Positions 1 through 8,761 of a stretch of 64,000 bases of DNA are shown here, in pieces (within the stretch, counting starts at the first letter, position 1; each line of letters starts with the position of its first letter). The notes under the pieces were generated by a model. The model was given only the letters and a program-made list of their open reading frames with translations, searched no databases and was not told where the DNA came from. Made by a program: the position numbers and the translations under genes. Source of the stretch: Candidatus Halobonum tyrrellensis G22 (GTDB lineage: Archaea; Halobacteriota; Halobacteria; Halobacteriales; Haloferacaceae). Location: positions 1 to 64,000 of the forward strand of contig NZ_ASGZ01000057.1 of the NCBI RefSeq assembly GCF_000495475.1, given 5' to 3'.

Positions 1-275
1 GGCTCCCCGGGGACGCCCGGGTCGTGGTCTGTTCGCCCCTGACCGACGACGCGGCCGCGGCGGCGGTCCGACGGCTGACCGCCCACGGTCACCGGGTCGC
101 GGTCGTCTCGCCCGACCCGACGGCGGGCGCGGCGGCCGACGGCGACCCGCACGAACGGTTCGCGAGCGCGGAGCGCGACCGTCGGCTGGCGGCGCTCCGC
201 GGCCGTGGACTCGCCGTCGCGGACCTCGAATTCGACGCCGACCCCGTCGCCGCGCTCCGGGGGTGGGCGCCGTGA
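1..275 (+). CDS. DUF58 family protein, C-terminal fragment
   Basis: This is the last ~90 codons of a gene that begins before the window, read in the frame starting at base 3. The residues VVVCSPLTDD, followed by an Ala-rich helix and GHRVAVVSPDP, resemble the end of the vWA-like fold of DUF58 proteins. Those usually sit next to MoxR-type AAA ATPases in haloarchaea. The stop overlaps the start of the next gene (GTGA), so the two are probably translationally coupled. The family call rests on a short fragment and on gene order. Confidence 0.6.
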   Translation, partial: LPGDARVVVCSPLTDDAAAAAVRRLTAHGHRVAVVSPDPTAGAAADGDPHERFASAERDRRLAALRGRGLAVADLEFDADPVAALRGWAP

Positions 276-778
276 GTTCGGAGGGTCGACCGGGTCGACT
301 CGGACTCCTCGTCGCGCTCGCGGCCGGCGGACTCGCCGCGGGCACGCTCGCCGCGGCGGGGTTCGTCCCGCCCGCGCTCCTCTCGGTGGTCGCGACGGGG
401 TCGCTCGCGGTCGGCGCGGCCCGACCGGCGCGCCGTCCCGTCTCGCTGGGCGGGCTGGCGCTCGGTCTCGGAGTCGTTCTCGCGGGTCTGCTCGGCGCGT
501 CGGCGCTCCCGCTTCTGGTCGCGACCGGCGCGGGCGCGCTCGCGTACGACGCCGCCGACCGCGCGGCGACGCTCCGCGCCGGGTCGCGGCCGACGACCGA
601 CACGCGCGACGCCGAGGCGACCGGGTCGCTGCTCGCGCTCGTGGTCGTCCTCGTCGCCGGCGGCGGGGCGTACCTCGCCACGCTCGCGGTCGGCGAGGGG
701 TCGCCGCTCGCCGTGTTCGCGCTGCTTGCGGGCGGGGTCGTGCTCACGCTCGCCGTCGGGCGGCCCGACGCGGCGTAG
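272..778 (+). CDS. Multi-pass membrane protein, DUF7519-like
   Basis: This is a 168-residue protein of Ala, Gly, Leu and Val rich hydrophobic segments, with about five or six predicted membrane passes separated by short Arg/Asp loops. I chose the GTG at 272 because it overlaps the TGA of the upstream DUF58 gene; an upstream start at 263 is possible. In haloarchaea a small membrane protein of this kind commonly closes the MoxR-DUF58 operon. Its function is unknown. The DUF7519 label is from memory and is the uncertain part. Confidence 0.6.
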   Translation: MSSEGRPGRLGLLVALAAGGLAAGTLAAAGFVPPALLSVVATGSLAVGAARPARRPVSLGGLALGLGVVLAGLLGASALPLLVATGAGALAYDAADRAATLRAGSRPTTDTRDAEATGSLLALVVVLVAGGGAYLATLAVGEGSPLAVFALLAGGVVLTLAVGRPDAA

Positions 779-844
779 CGAAGCGAGAAGAGAAGGGGAG
801 GGGAGAGAAACCGCCGACCGCGCCGACCGCCTCGCTTCCCGAGA

Positions 845-910
845 CTACTCGGGCTTCAGGCCGCCGTCCTGGACGCGCATCACGGCCTCGCCGTCCGCGA
901 GGTTCGGCGC
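845..910 (-). repeat. Duplicate of the radA 3' end
   Basis: Bases 845-910 repeat 1065-1130, which are the stop codon and last 21 codons of radA, with one mismatch (848 versus 1068), in the same orientation and exactly 220 bp away. The copy has no upstream part of the gene. The next 154 bases do not match the corresponding part of radA, so this is a duplicated gene tail and not a tandem 220-bp duplication. Confidence 0.95.
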
Positions 911-1064
911 CACCTTTTGTGCTGCGTTCGCTCGCGTCGCTCGCTCACTCGACAAACGGTGGATCAAAAACGCTCCTCGCTCGCTTCGCGCTGGCTCCGC
1001 CAGCGCGCCGCTCGCTCGTCGGTCCGCTCGGTCGCACGCTCCCTCGCGGGGAGGAGAGCGCGCG
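911..1064. other. GCGAGCG-rich spacer between the two radA tails
   Basis: This non-coding spacer is dominated by short repeats of the form CGCTCGCTCG and a small inverted repeat around CGCTGGCTCCGCCAGCG (about 990-1006). It contains AT-richer islands CACCTTTTGTG and GGATCAAAAACG. No convincing gene is present. Similar GAGCGAGCG-type repeats fill the DNA between repeated tRNA-Arg ends near 58.9 kb. Confidence 0.6.
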
Positions 1065-2102
1065 CTATTCGGGCTTCAGGCCGCCGTCCTGGACGCGCAT
1101 CACGGCCTCGCCGTCCGCGAGGTTCGGCGCGTCCACGAGTCGGACGATCCGCTTGTCGCCCTTCGACTTCCGGAGGTAGATCCGGAACGTCGACTTGTGG
1201 CCGAGGATGTTGCCGCCGATGGGCTGGGTCGGGTCGCCGAAGTACGAGTCGGGGTTGGAGGCGACCTGGTTGGTCACCAGCACCGCGACGTTGTGGAGGC
1301 TGCCGACCTTGTCGATGTCGTGGAGGTGTTTGTTGAGCTTCTGCTGCCGTTCGGCGAGTTCGCCCCGGCCGACGTACTCCGCGCGGAAGTGCGCGGTGAG
1401 CGAGTCGACGCACATCAGCCGGATCGGGTACTCGCTGTCGGCGTGTTCGCCCACCAGATCGTTCGCCTTCTCCGCGAGCAGCATCTGGTGGTTGGCGTTG
1501 AACGCCTTCGCGACGTGGATCTGGTCGAGGAACGCCTCGATCAGTGCCTCCATCGCCTCCTCGTCGCCGACGCCGCCCTCGACGTCCAGTTCGCGCCGGT
1601 CGAACTCCGCGGCGAGGATCTCGTCGTCGAGTCCGCGGACCATGTCGTCGATCCGCTCGGGGCGGAACGTGTCCTCGGAGTCGATGAAGATGCAGCCGCC
1701 CTCCAGGCCGCCCTGCTCGCGCCCGAGTTGGACGTTGACGGCCATCTGGTGGGTCACCTGCGACTTACCCGAGCCGAACTCGCCGTACACCTCGGTGATC
1801 GACTGGGTCTCGAGCCCGCCGCCGAGCAGGTCGTCGACCTCGTCGATCTGCCACGACAGCTTGCCGATCTGCTCGCGGCGTTCGAGGACGGCCGCGCCCG
1901 TCTCGAACCCGCCGACGTCCGCGGCGTCGCGCGCCGCGTTGATGATGTCGGCCGCCGTCGAGTCGCCGATGTCCGCCGTGTTCCCCATGTCGCCGGGGCT
2001 GGCCACCGCGATCGCCTGGTAGCTGTCGAACCCCGCCTCGACCAGTTTGTCCGCCGTCGCCGGTCCCACGCCCGGGAGACTCTCGAGGTCGTCTTCTGCC
2101 AT
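1065..2102 (-). CDS. radA: DNA repair and recombination protein RadA
   Basis: This is the archaeal Rad51/RecA-family recombinase, which forms filaments on single-stranded DNA and catalyses strand exchange. The 345-residue length fits halophilic RadA. Residues 1-60 hold the helix-hairpin-helix region ([13 protein letters not shown]). Walker A is GEFGSGKS at about 107-114, and the Walker B region is [11 protein letters not shown]. The C-terminus carries the DxxxLPDGEA-type segment [15 protein letters not shown] took the ATG at 2102 ([11 protein letters not shown]) because it matches the family N-terminus; the frame stays open further upstream. The gene is complete, but its final 66 bp are repeated 220 bp downstream. 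Confidence 0.97.
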   Translation of the reverse strand: MAEDDLESLPGVGPATADKLVEAGFDSYQAIAVASPGDMGNTADIGDSTAADIINAARDAADVGGFETGAAVLERREQIGKLSWQIDEVDDLLGGGLETQSITEVYGEFGSGKSQVTHQMAVNVQLGREQGGLEGGCIFIDSEDTFRPERIDDMVRGLDDEILAAEFDRRELDVEGGVGDEEAMEALIEAFLDQIHVAKAFNANHQMLLAEKANDLVGEHADSEYPIRLMCVDSLTAHFRAEYVGRGELAERQQKLNKHLHDIDKVGSLHNVAVLVTNQVASNPDSYFGDPTQPIGGNILGHKSTFRIYLRKSKGDKRIVRLVDAPNLADGEAVMRVQDGGLKPE

Positions 2103-2415
2103 GTACTCCACGCTTGTGCTCCTCCGCACATAAACCCTCGTTAACAGCGTGGTGGAAGTATAACACGCAGCGGGCGACGACGCGTTCGTCCGGCGTTGGC
2201 GAGGGTTCAAGCGGGAACGAGCGGAGGAACCCGGGGTGTTCGGTGTCGGTCGAACGGGTCGAGCGGACGACCGACGGGGACGCTCGCCCGGCGTCGACGA
2301 TCGGGCGGGACCGCGTCGAACGTACACTGGCGGTCGCGCTCCTGTGAGAGGGCGTCACGACTGTCGCGTCGGTCGACGGAAAAGTTCAATCTAGAATATT
2401 ATTCAAAAATACAAC
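2103..2415. other. Divergent intergenic region, no gene seen
   Basis: These 313 bp separate the divergent radA and asparagine-synthase-like genes. On the minus strand a TTTATG element about 30 nt before the radA ATG could be its TATA box. The part nearest 2380-2415 becomes AT-rich and belongs to the promoter of the plus-strand gene. I saw no credible small ORF or RNA. Confidence 0.5.
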
Positions 2416-2423
2416 TAATTTAA
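2416..2423 (+). promoter_or_regulatory. TATA-like element of the asparagine-synthase-like gene
   Basis: The motif TAATTTAA lies in an AT-rich patch (2390-2425) that is rare in this genome. Initiation about 27 nt downstream would fall near 2447-2451. This favours leaderless translation from the second ATG at 2451 over the first ATG at 2442. Confidence 0.55.
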
Positions 2424-2441
2424 CCGGTTGCTTTCCATCCG

Positions 2442-4286
2442 ATGCCGTATATGACTGGAATCGCCGGTGGCACGGTTCCCAGTGGGGCTCTCGACGCGAT
2501 GACGGGGTCGATCGAACACGAGGAGTGGTACGAGACGGAACGCTTCGAGAGCGGCGGCTGTGCGATAGGGTTCGTCCACCACGGCGACCGGGACCCGGCC
2601 GGTCACGTGAGCTGGCGAGACGGGGAGCGGGCGGGGGCCGTCCACGGGGTGGTGTCGAACCAGAACGGGTGGGGGCTCGACGCGAACGAACTGCTGGAGG
2701 CGGCGTTGGAGCGCCCCCGGGAGGTGGTCCCCGCTCTCGATGGACCGTTCCTGATCGCGTGTTACGACGGGGCGGTCGGCCGGGTCGTGCTCGCGACCGA
2801 CAAGATCGGTGCCCGGCCGTGTTACTACACGGTCGGCGACGGGGGAGTGGTGTTCGGCTCCGAGGTCAAGGCCCCGCTGGTGCGGGTCGACGACCCGACG
2901 GTGGACGTGGCGGCGGTGGGCGACATGGTGATGCTGGGCCACGTCTGGGGGGAGAAGACGCTCGTGGAGGAGGTCCGTGCGCTCCCCCCGTCGACCATCC
3001 TCGAGCACGAGGCCGGCGAGGTGGAGCGGACACGCTACTGGACGCCCTCGTTCGAGGAGGCGGAGCCGGGTGACGGCTACGTCTCCGACCTCGCGACCCG
3101 CTACCGGGACGCGGTCGCCGACATGGCGGGGACGGTCGACGGCGAGGTCGGACTGTGGCTCTCCGGGGGCCTCGACAGCCGCGCGATGGCGACCGAACTC
3201 GAACGGACCGTCGGGAGCGACGGCGGCGTCGACGCGCTCCGGACGTACACGTACGACTCCAACCCGGCCGCGGGCGGGAACCCCGAACTCGCCGGCCGCG
3301 TCGCCGACGCACTCGGCGTCGCGAACCAACAGGTCCCCCTCGACGGTCGGCGGTTCGCCGACGTCATGGAGTCGGCGATCGACGCGACCGACGGGATGGT
3401 ACGGTGGAACACGCTGCTCAACCTCTCGGCGGTCCACAACCTCGACGCCGACGCCCCGGGGGTCGTCGTCGAAGCCGCCGGCCAGGGCGAACTCCTCGGC
3501 GAGCACCTCACCCGCTACCAGTTCACCGAGTTCGAGACTGCGGCCGAGGGGCTCTACCACCGCCAGCGCGCCCTCCCGCGGGAGACGTTCGACGACCTCC
3601 TCGACGCGGACGTCGACCCGCGTGCGCCGTTCGAGCGGTCGGCGCGCGAGAGCGACGAGCCGACGATGCGGCGCAGGATGCTCGACGCCCACTTCCGGAA
3701 CCACTACGCGCGCTTCGTCCTCGCGAGCAACCCGATGGCCCGGCGCGCGGTCGGAACCCGGACGCCGTTCGCGAACGGCGCGTTCCTCGACCACGTCGCC
3801 GGGCTCCCGACCGCCTATCGGATGGGAACGGTCCCGCTCACCGACGGGAGCGTGCCTAACGGCGCGAGCGAGCCGAAGCTCCTGCTGAGCCGGACGCTGA
3901 ACCCCGAACTCGCGGCGATCCCCTACGAGCGGACCCGTCTCCCGCCGCGGTACCCGTACCCCGCCCACGTCGGCGGGTTCGTCGTCACGACCGGGCTCCG
4001 GCGCCTCGTCGACCGGGCGACCGACCGGAACCGGAGTCTCGGCGCGGTCTGGTACCGGACCGACCCGGACCTCCGCACCTACGTCGACGACCTCCTGTGC
4101 GGCGCGGGTGAACGCCCCTTCTTCGACCCGGAGACGATACGGGACCTCCGGCGCGAACACCTCGCGGGCGAGGCGAACCACGTCTCCGCGCTCGCATCGG
4201 TCTCGACCGTCGAGGCGTGGCTACGGAATCACGTCGACGGGCGGGAGGCGACGACGTCGCGCCACACGACCGCGGCGCGCACGTAG
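2442..4286 (+). CDS. Asparagine synthase-related protein, Thr in place of catalytic Cys
   Basis: The protein is up to 614 residues. The N-terminal half resembles class II glutamine amidotransferase domains (LDGPFLIACYDG, ATDKIGARPCYY, FGSEVKA). The C-terminal half is an asparagine-synthase ATP-pyrophosphatase domain with the PPi loop LSGGLDSR at about residue 240. True AsnB starts Met-Cys-Gly; here the equivalent is Met-Thr-Gly-Ile-Ala, so the usual nucleophile is absent. With the start at 2451 the Thr would become N-terminal after Met removal. The substrate is unknown: it may be an ammonia-dependent amidotransferase or an acyl-adenylate-forming enzyme like beta-lactam synthetase, not a housekeeping asparagine synthetase. 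It is monocistronic with its own promoter. Confidence 0.8.
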   Translation: MPYMTGIAGGTVPSGALDAMTGSIEHEEWYETERFESGGCAIGFVHHGDRDPAGHVSWRDGERAGAVHGVVSNQNGWGLDANELLEAALERPREVVPALDGPFLIACYDGAVGRVVLATDKIGARPCYYTVGDGGVVFGSEVKAPLVRVDDPTVDVAAVGDMVMLGHVWGEKTLVEEVRALPPSTILEHEAGEVERTRYWTPSFEEAEPGDGYVSDLATRYRDAVADMAGTVDGEVGLWLSGGLDSRAMATELERTVGSDGGVDALRTYTYDSNPAAGGNPELAGRVADALGVANQQVPLDGRRFADVMESAIDATDGMVRWNTLLNLSAVHNLDADAPGVVVEAAGQGELLGEHLTRYQFTEFETAAEGLYHRQRALPRETFDDLLDADVDPRAPFERSARESDEPTMRRRMLDAHFRNHYARFVLASNPMARRAVGTRTPFANGAFLDHVAGLPTAYRMGTVPLTDGSVPNGASEPKLLLSRTLNPELAAIPYERTRLPPRYPYPAHVGGFVVTTGLRRLVDRATDRNRSLGAVWYRTDPDLRTYVDDLLCGAGERPFFDPETIRDLRREHLAGEANHVSALASVSTVEAWLRNHVDGREATTSRHTTAART

Positions 4287-4386
4287 GCGTCGGGGGACGG
4301 TTCGCCGACCCCGTGCGTTCCCTCCCGGCGGGGGGCCGTACGAGCGTCCCATCCATGCGGGAGCGAGGAGAGGATAGGGATTCGGT

Positions 4387-5016
4387 TCACCCCCACGGAT
4401 GTCCGCCGCGGCTGTCGGGCCACAGCGGGTACCAGTACTCCTTGTCGGGTTCGAGATCGAGTTCGCCGTCGAGCACCGATTCGAGTTTGAACTCCAGTTT
4501 CTGGTCGTGTTCGCCCCCGTCCGGCGCGAACGGGTAGTAGGCGCCGCGCCGGAACGAGTACACCCAGTAGGCGTGGTCGGCGGTTCCGGCCGCATCGCCG
4601 CCGGTGCGACCCCGTTCGAAGCCGAAGACGGCCGCGAGCAGCCGCGAGCCGTACCCGCGTTCGACGAACTCGTCGGCGGCGAAGTGGACCGAGGTGACCA
4701 GGTCCTCGGGGTCGTCGTCGGCGAGGACGACCCAGTGGTAGCCGTGGTCGTCGGCGTACCGGCGGAACTCGGTGCCGGTCTCCTCCGCGCCCGCGTCGAG
4801 GATCGTCTCGACGGCGTCGACGGTGTCGGCGAAGTCGGTGGAGTCGACCGAGGAGAAACAGAGCGCCGCCTCGCCCACCGAGCGGAAGCCGAGGTCCGCC
4901 TCCATCGTGACGTACGCCGTGCTCATCCCGAAGAGGTCCTCGGGGTCCGCCTCGCGGGCGGCGTCGGTCTCGGCGCGGATGCCGAGTGCCGCCTTCACGG
5001 AGTCGAAGATGCCCAT
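4387..5016 (-). CDS. pspAB: PspA-associated protein PspAB (probable)
   Basis: This is a soluble 209-residue acidic protein starting MGIFDSVKAALGIRAETDA, with the characteristic stretch DLFGMSTAYVTMEADLGF and a Trp/Tyr-rich C-terminal part. From memory it matches the haloarchaeal family called PspAB, thought to work with the PspA/Vipp1 membrane-stress protein. No pspA gene lies in this window, so context does not test this. It is transcribed divergently from srp54 across a 263-bp gap. There is no signal peptide or membrane segment. Confidence 0.7.
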   Translation of the reverse strand: MGIFDSVKAALGIRAETDAAREADPEDLFGMSTAYVTMEADLGFRSVGEAALCFSSVDSTDFADTVDAVETILDAGAEETGTEFRRYADDHGYHWVVLADDDPEDLVTSVHFAADEFVERGYGSRLLAAVFGFERGRTGGDAAGTADHAYWVYSFRRGAYYPFAPDGGEHDQKLEFKLESVLDGELDLEPDKEYWYPLWPDSRGGHPWG

Positions 5017-5248
5017 GGGTGCGATCGGGCCCGGGGCGTATTGGTCCCGGCGGTCGCCGCGCGCCGTCGCGTCCGCCGTCGGCGCCGTCCGGCCGCCCGA
5101 ACCCCTTCGGTTCCGGTGGAACTCGTCGGTCCGGCGGGGGTCGTCGCCCTCCGCGGTGGTCCGTGTCGGTCCGGCTCGGCTCGGCCGGCTCGGTCCAGAT
5201 CCGACCGGTCGGGTCGCGCCCCCGGCGGAGCGGCCGGACGAACAAAGG

Positions 5249-5255
5249 CTTTACC
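5249..5255 (+). promoter_or_regulatory. TATA box of srp54
   Basis: CTTTACC sits about 27 nt before the ATG at 5280 in otherwise G+C-rich DNA. This is the spacing expected for a leaderless haloarchaeal transcript. No Shine-Dalgarno sequence precedes the ATG. Confidence 0.6.
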
Positions 5256-5279
5256 GGGCGGACCGCGTAGCCCGGGCAA

Positions 5280-6671
5280 ATGGTACTCGACGACCTCGGG
5301 AGTTCCCTCCGGGGGACGATGGACAAACTCCGCGGGAAGTCCCGCCTCTCCGAGGAAGACGTCGAAGAGGTAGTCCGCGAGATCCAGCGCTCGCTGCTGT
5401 CGGCCGACGTCGACACCTCGCTCGTGATGGAGCTGTCGAACAGCATCGAGACCAGGGCCTTAGAGGAGGAGCCGCCGGGCGGCACGACGGCGCGCGACCA
5501 CGTGCTCAAGATCGTCTACGAGGAGATGGTGGACCTGATCGGCGAGTCCACCGAGATCCCGCTTGAGAACCAGACGATCCTGCTCGCGGGACTGCAGGGG
5601 TCGGGCAAGACCACCTCGGCGGCGAAGATGGCGTGGTGGTTCTCGAAGAAGGGGCTCCGCCCCGCGGTGATCCAGACGGACACGTTCCGGCCGGGCGCGT
5701 ACGACCAGGCCAAGCAGATGTGCGAGCGCGCGGAGGTCGACTTCTACGGCGACCCCGACGCCGACGACCCCGTCCGGATCGCCCGCGACGGGCTGGAGGC
5801 CACCGCGGACGCGGAGGTCCACATCGTCGACACCGCGGGCCGACACGCGCTCGAAGACGACCTGATCGCCGAGATCGAGGAGATCGACGGCGTGGTCGAC
5901 CCCGACCGCTCGCTGCTCGTGCTCGACGCCGCGATCGGCCAGGGGGCGAAAGACCAGGCCAAGCAGTTCGAGTCGTCGATCGGCATCGACGGCGTGATGA
6001 TCACCAAGCTCGACGGGACCGCGAAAGGCGGGGGGGCGCTCACCGCCGTCAACGAGACCGACTCCTCCATCGCGTTCCTCGGAACGGGCGAGACGGTCCA
6101 GGACATCGAGCGGTTCGAACCCAACGGGTTCATCTCCCGACTCCTGGGGATGGGCGACCTCAAACAGCTCTCCGAGCGGGTCGAGCGCGCGATGGAGGAG
6201 ACCCAGGAGGCGGAGGAGGACTGGGACCCCGAGGAGATGATGGAGGGGGAGTTCACCCTCGAGGACATGCGCAACCAGATGCGCGCGATGGACCGGATGG
6301 GTCCGCTCGACCAGGTGCTCGACATGATCCCCGGGCTGGGCGGCGGGATGATGGACCAGCTTCCGGACGACGCGATGGACGTGACCCAAGACCGGATGCG
6401 CAAGTTCGAGGTGCTGATGGACTCGATGACCGACGAGGAGCTGGAACGGCCGAGCGTCATCGGCGCCGAGCGGAAGGCGCGGATCTGCCGCGGGTCGGGC
6501 GTCGACCCCGACCGGTTGGAGGAACTGCTCGAACAGCACGGGATGATGAAGCGCACGCTCGAACAGTTCTCGGGCATGGGCGACGGCGACATGCAGCGGA
6601 TGATGAAGAAGCTCGAACAGCAGGGCGGCGGTGGCGGCGGCATGGGCGGGATGGGGCCGTTCGGCGACTGA
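5280..6671 (+). CDS. srp54: Signal recognition particle protein SRP54
   Basis: This GTPase subunit of the SRP binds signal peptides as they emerge from the ribosome, binds 7S RNA, and docks with FtsY. In 463 residues it has the helical N domain (1-90), the G domain with GLQGSGKTT at about 104, DTAGRH and [10 protein letters not shown], and a Met-rich M domain (about 300-440). The C-terminal tail is Gly-rich ([11 protein letters not shown]). Length and domains are complete. It heads a co-directional run of genes that ends with its receptor, ftsY. Confidence 0.97.
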   Translation: MVLDDLGSSLRGTMDKLRGKSRLSEEDVEEVVREIQRSLLSADVDTSLVMELSNSIETRALEEEPPGGTTARDHVLKIVYEEMVDLIGESTEIPLENQTILLAGLQGSGKTTSAAKMAWWFSKKGLRPAVIQTDTFRPGAYDQAKQMCERAEVDFYGDPDADDPVRIARDGLEATADAEVHIVDTAGRHALEDDLIAEIEEIDGVVDPDRSLLVLDAAIGQGAKDQAKQFESSIGIDGVMITKLDGTAKGGGALTAVNETDSSIAFLGTGETVQDIERFEPNGFISRLLGMGDLKQLSERVERAMEETQEAEEDWDPEEMMEGEFTLEDMRNQMRAMDRMGPLDQVLDMIPGLGGGMMDQLPDDAMDVTQDRMRKFEVLMDSMTDEELERPSVIGAERKARICRGSGVDPDRLEELLEQHGMMKRTLEQFSGMGDGDMQRMMKKLEQQGGGGGGMGGMGPFGD

Positions 6672-6843
6672 GTCGCCGTTCCGACCGGCCGGTCGTCCGC
6701 GTCGGAGCGGCCAGTCACCGTCGGGTCGAACCGCCCGCCCCGCTCGCGCCCGAGACGGGGTCGGCGTCCCCCGGGCCGGCGCTCGCGTCGACGAGCGGGA
6801 GGGTCGACGGCCCGGCGCGGCCGGACACGGGCGGATGGACAAG

Positions 6844-6850
6844 AATTTAT
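6844..6850 (+). promoter_or_regulatory. TATA box of the L39e-L31e-eIF6 operon
   Basis: AATTTAT lies about 30 nt before the ATG of L39e at 6878, in the AT-rich patch ACAAGAATTTATG. It should drive the L39e-L31e-eIF6 transcript as a leaderless mRNA. Confidence 0.65.
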
Positions 6851-6877
6851 GCCCCGACGGCTAACTCGACCGATACC

Positions 6878-7030
6878 ATGACCAAGAAGACGAAGTCGAA
6901 GAAGAAGCGGCTCGCCAAACTGGAGCGGCAGAACAGCCGCGTCCCGGCGTGGGTGATGATGAAGACCGACATGGAAGTCACGCGCAACCCGAAGCGACGC
7001 CACTGGCGGCGCTCGAACACCGACGAGTAG
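6878..7030 (+). CDS. rpl39e: 50S ribosomal protein L39e
   Basis: This is a 50-residue basic protein ([18 protein letters not shown]...[11 protein letters not shown]) lining the polypeptide exit tunnel in archaeal and eukaryotic ribosomes. The Arg/Lys richness contrasts with the acidic proteins around it, and the tail [14 protein letters not shown] is typical of the family. The ATG at 6878 follows a good TATA box. The stop codon directly abuts the L31e start. Confidence 0.96.
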   Translation: MTKKTKSKKKRLAKLERQNSRVPAWVMMKTDMEVTRNPKRRHWRRSNTDE

Positions 7031-7306
7031 ATGAGCGCCAACGACTTCGAGGAGCGGGTCGTCACCGTCCCCCTCCGCGACGCCAAGCAGGCGCCCAAAC
7101 AGGAACGCGGCGACCGCGCGATGGCGCTGGTCCGCCGGCACCTCGCCAAGCACTTCTCCGTCGAGGAGGACGAGGTACGGCTCGACCCCGCGGTCAACGA
7201 GACCGTCTGGGAACGCGGCCGACAGAACCCGCCGAGCAAGGTCCGCCTCCGCGCGGCGCGCTTCGACGAGGACGGCGACGTCGTCGTCGAGGCCGAACCC
7301 GCGTAA
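7031..7306 (+). CDS. rpl31e: 50S ribosomal protein L31e
   Basis: This 91-residue large-subunit protein sits near the tunnel exit, where SRP docks. It starts [19 protein letters not shown] and contains [14 protein letters not shown] and [19 protein letters not shown], all family hallmarks. The ATG is immediately after the L39e stop, so the two are co-translated. The acidic C-terminus ([13 protein letters not shown]) is a halophilic feature. Confidence 0.96.
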   Translation: MSANDFEERVVTVPLRDAKQAPKQERGDRAMALVRRHLAKHFSVEEDEVRLDPAVNETVWERGRQNPPSKVRLRAARFDEDGDVVVEAEPA

Positions 7307-7316
7307 GCGGTCTCGC

Positions 7317-7982
7317 GTGCTCCGCGCTTCCTTCACTGGTTCGTCGTACGTCGGCGTCTACGCGCACGTCTCGGGCGACTGTCTGTTGGTCCGGCCGGAC
7401 GCCGACGACGACCTGGTCGAGTCGCTCGCCGCCGAGTTCGGACTGGAGCCGACGCGCACCACCGTCGGCGGCTCCGGCACCGTGGGCGCGCTCGCGGCGG
7501 GTAACGAGAACGGCACGCTCGTCTCCCGGCAGGCGACCGACCGCGAGATCGACACGATAGAAGACGCGACCGGCGACGCCGTCGCGCGCCTGCCCGGGCG
7601 GCTGAACGCCGCGGGCAACGTCGTCCTCGCGAACGACTACGGCGCGTACGTCCACCCCGAGGCGACCGACGAGGCCGTCTCCGTGGTCGCGGAGACGCTC
7701 GACGTGCCCGTCGAGCGGGGGTCGCTCGCCGACGTCAACACCGTCGGTACGGCCGCGGTGGCGAACAACGGCGGCGTGCTGTGTCACCCCCAGTCGCGCG
7801 AACCCGAACTGGAGGCGGTCGAGGACCACCTCGACGTGTACGCCGACCTCGGCACGGTCAACTACGGCGCGCCGCTCGTCGGGTCGGGACTCCTCGCGAA
7901 CGACGGCGGCTACGTCGTCGGCGAGGACACCACCGGCCCGGAGATCGGCCGCATCGAGGACACGCTCGGCTTCATCGACTGA
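7317..7982 (+). CDS. eif6: Translation initiation factor IF-6
   Basis: This 221-residue anti-association factor binds the 50S subunit and blocks joining to 30S; it is the homologue of eukaryotic eIF6. It shows the five-fold pseudosymmetric repeats of the family, for example [31 protein letters not shown] and [13 protein letters not shown]. The start is the GTG at 7317, 10 nt after the L31e stop. The L39e-L31e-eIF6 order is conserved in archaea. Confidence 0.96.
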   Translation: MLRASFTGSSYVGVYAHVSGDCLLVRPDADDDLVESLAAEFGLEPTRTTVGGSGTVGALAAGNENGTLVSRQATDREIDTIEDATGDAVARLPGRLNAAGNVVLANDYGAYVHPEATDEAVSVVAETLDVPVERGSLADVNTVGTAAVANNGGVLCHPQSREPELEAVEDHLDVYADLGTVNYGAPLVGSGLLANDGGYVVGEDTTGPEIGRIEDTLGFID

Positions 7983-8104
7983 GTCTCCCCGCCGCCCGCG
8001 CCCGGTACCCGCGGTTTTCGACGGGTCCGACTCCCCGACCGGCGCCCGCGGCGCGGATAGCCGAGTCGGAAGGTACTTCCGGCTCCCGGGTCGAATTCGG
8101 GCCA

Positions 8105-8281
8105 ATGAGCCAGTTCACCGTGAGCGGCGAGTTCCAGACGCGCGACGGACCCCGGGAGTTCTCCCGGGTCGTCGATGCGACCAACGAGAACGTGGCACGC
8201 GAGCACGTGCTCTCGCGGTTCGGCGCGGAGCACGGCCTCAAGCGCACCCAGGTGACGCTCAACGAGGTGACCGCCGAATGA
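8105..8281 (+). CDS. rpl18a: 50S ribosomal protein L18Ae (LX)
   Basis: This 58-residue protein (MSQFTVSGEFQTRDGPREFSR...) has the compact beta fold of archaeal LX/L18Ae, including the segment NVAREHVLSRFGAEHGLKR. It normally sits between eIF6 and prefoldin alpha, as here. Its TGA overlaps the ATG of pfdA (ATGA), indicating translational coupling. Confidence 0.94.
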   Translation: MSQFTVSGEFQTRDGPREFSRVVDATNENVAREHVLSRFGAEHGLKRTQVTLNEVTAE

Positions 8282-8757
8282 GCATGGGTGGCGGCGGTCC
8301 GGGTCAACAGCAGCTCCAGCAGCTCTCGCAGGAACTGCAGGCGCTCGACGAGGAGATCGAGGCGGTCGACGGCGACATCGAGGACGTCCGCCAGGAGCAG
8401 CGCGACATCGACGACGCCATCGAGGCGCTCGGCACGCTCGACACCGGGTCGACGGTGCAGGTGCCGCTCGGCGGCGGCGCGTACGTCCGCGCGGAACTGG
8501 AGGACATCGACGAGGTGGTCGTCTCCCTCGGCGGCGGCTACGCCGCAGAACAGGAGGAGGACGACGCCGTCGACACGCTCGAACGCAAGCGCGACGCGCT
8601 CGACGACCGGATCGAGGAGCTCCGCGAGGAGAAGTCGGAGCTGGAAGCCGAGAGCGACGAACTCGAACAGCAGGCCCAGCAGATGCAACAGCAGATGCAG
8701 CAACAGCAGATGCAACAGATGCAGCAGATGAGCGGCGAGGGCGACGAGGGCGAGTAA
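8278..8757 (+). CDS. pfdA: Prefoldin subunit alpha
   Basis: This chaperone subunit, with prefoldin beta, forms the jellyfish-shaped hexamer that delivers unfolded proteins to the thermosome. The 159 residues form two coiled-coil helices (about 10-55 and 95-145) around a beta hairpin (GSTVQVPLGGGAYVRAEL). The C-terminus is Gln/Met-rich (QQMQQQMQQQQMQQMQQM) before an acidic tail. The start ATG at 8278 overlaps the L18Ae stop. Confidence 0.95.
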   Translation: MSMGGGGPGQQQLQQLSQELQALDEEIEAVDGDIEDVRQEQRDIDDAIEALGTLDTGSTVQVPLGGGAYVRAELEDIDEVVVSLGGGYAAEQEEDDAVDTLERKRDALDDRIEELREEKSELEAESDELEQQAQQMQQQMQQQQMQQMQQMSGEGDEGE

Positions 8758-8761
8758 CGCG

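Noticed and set aside
845-1130. Simple tandem duplication of a 220-bp unit
   Set aside because: Only the first 66 bp of each presumed unit match; the remaining 154 bp are unrelated.
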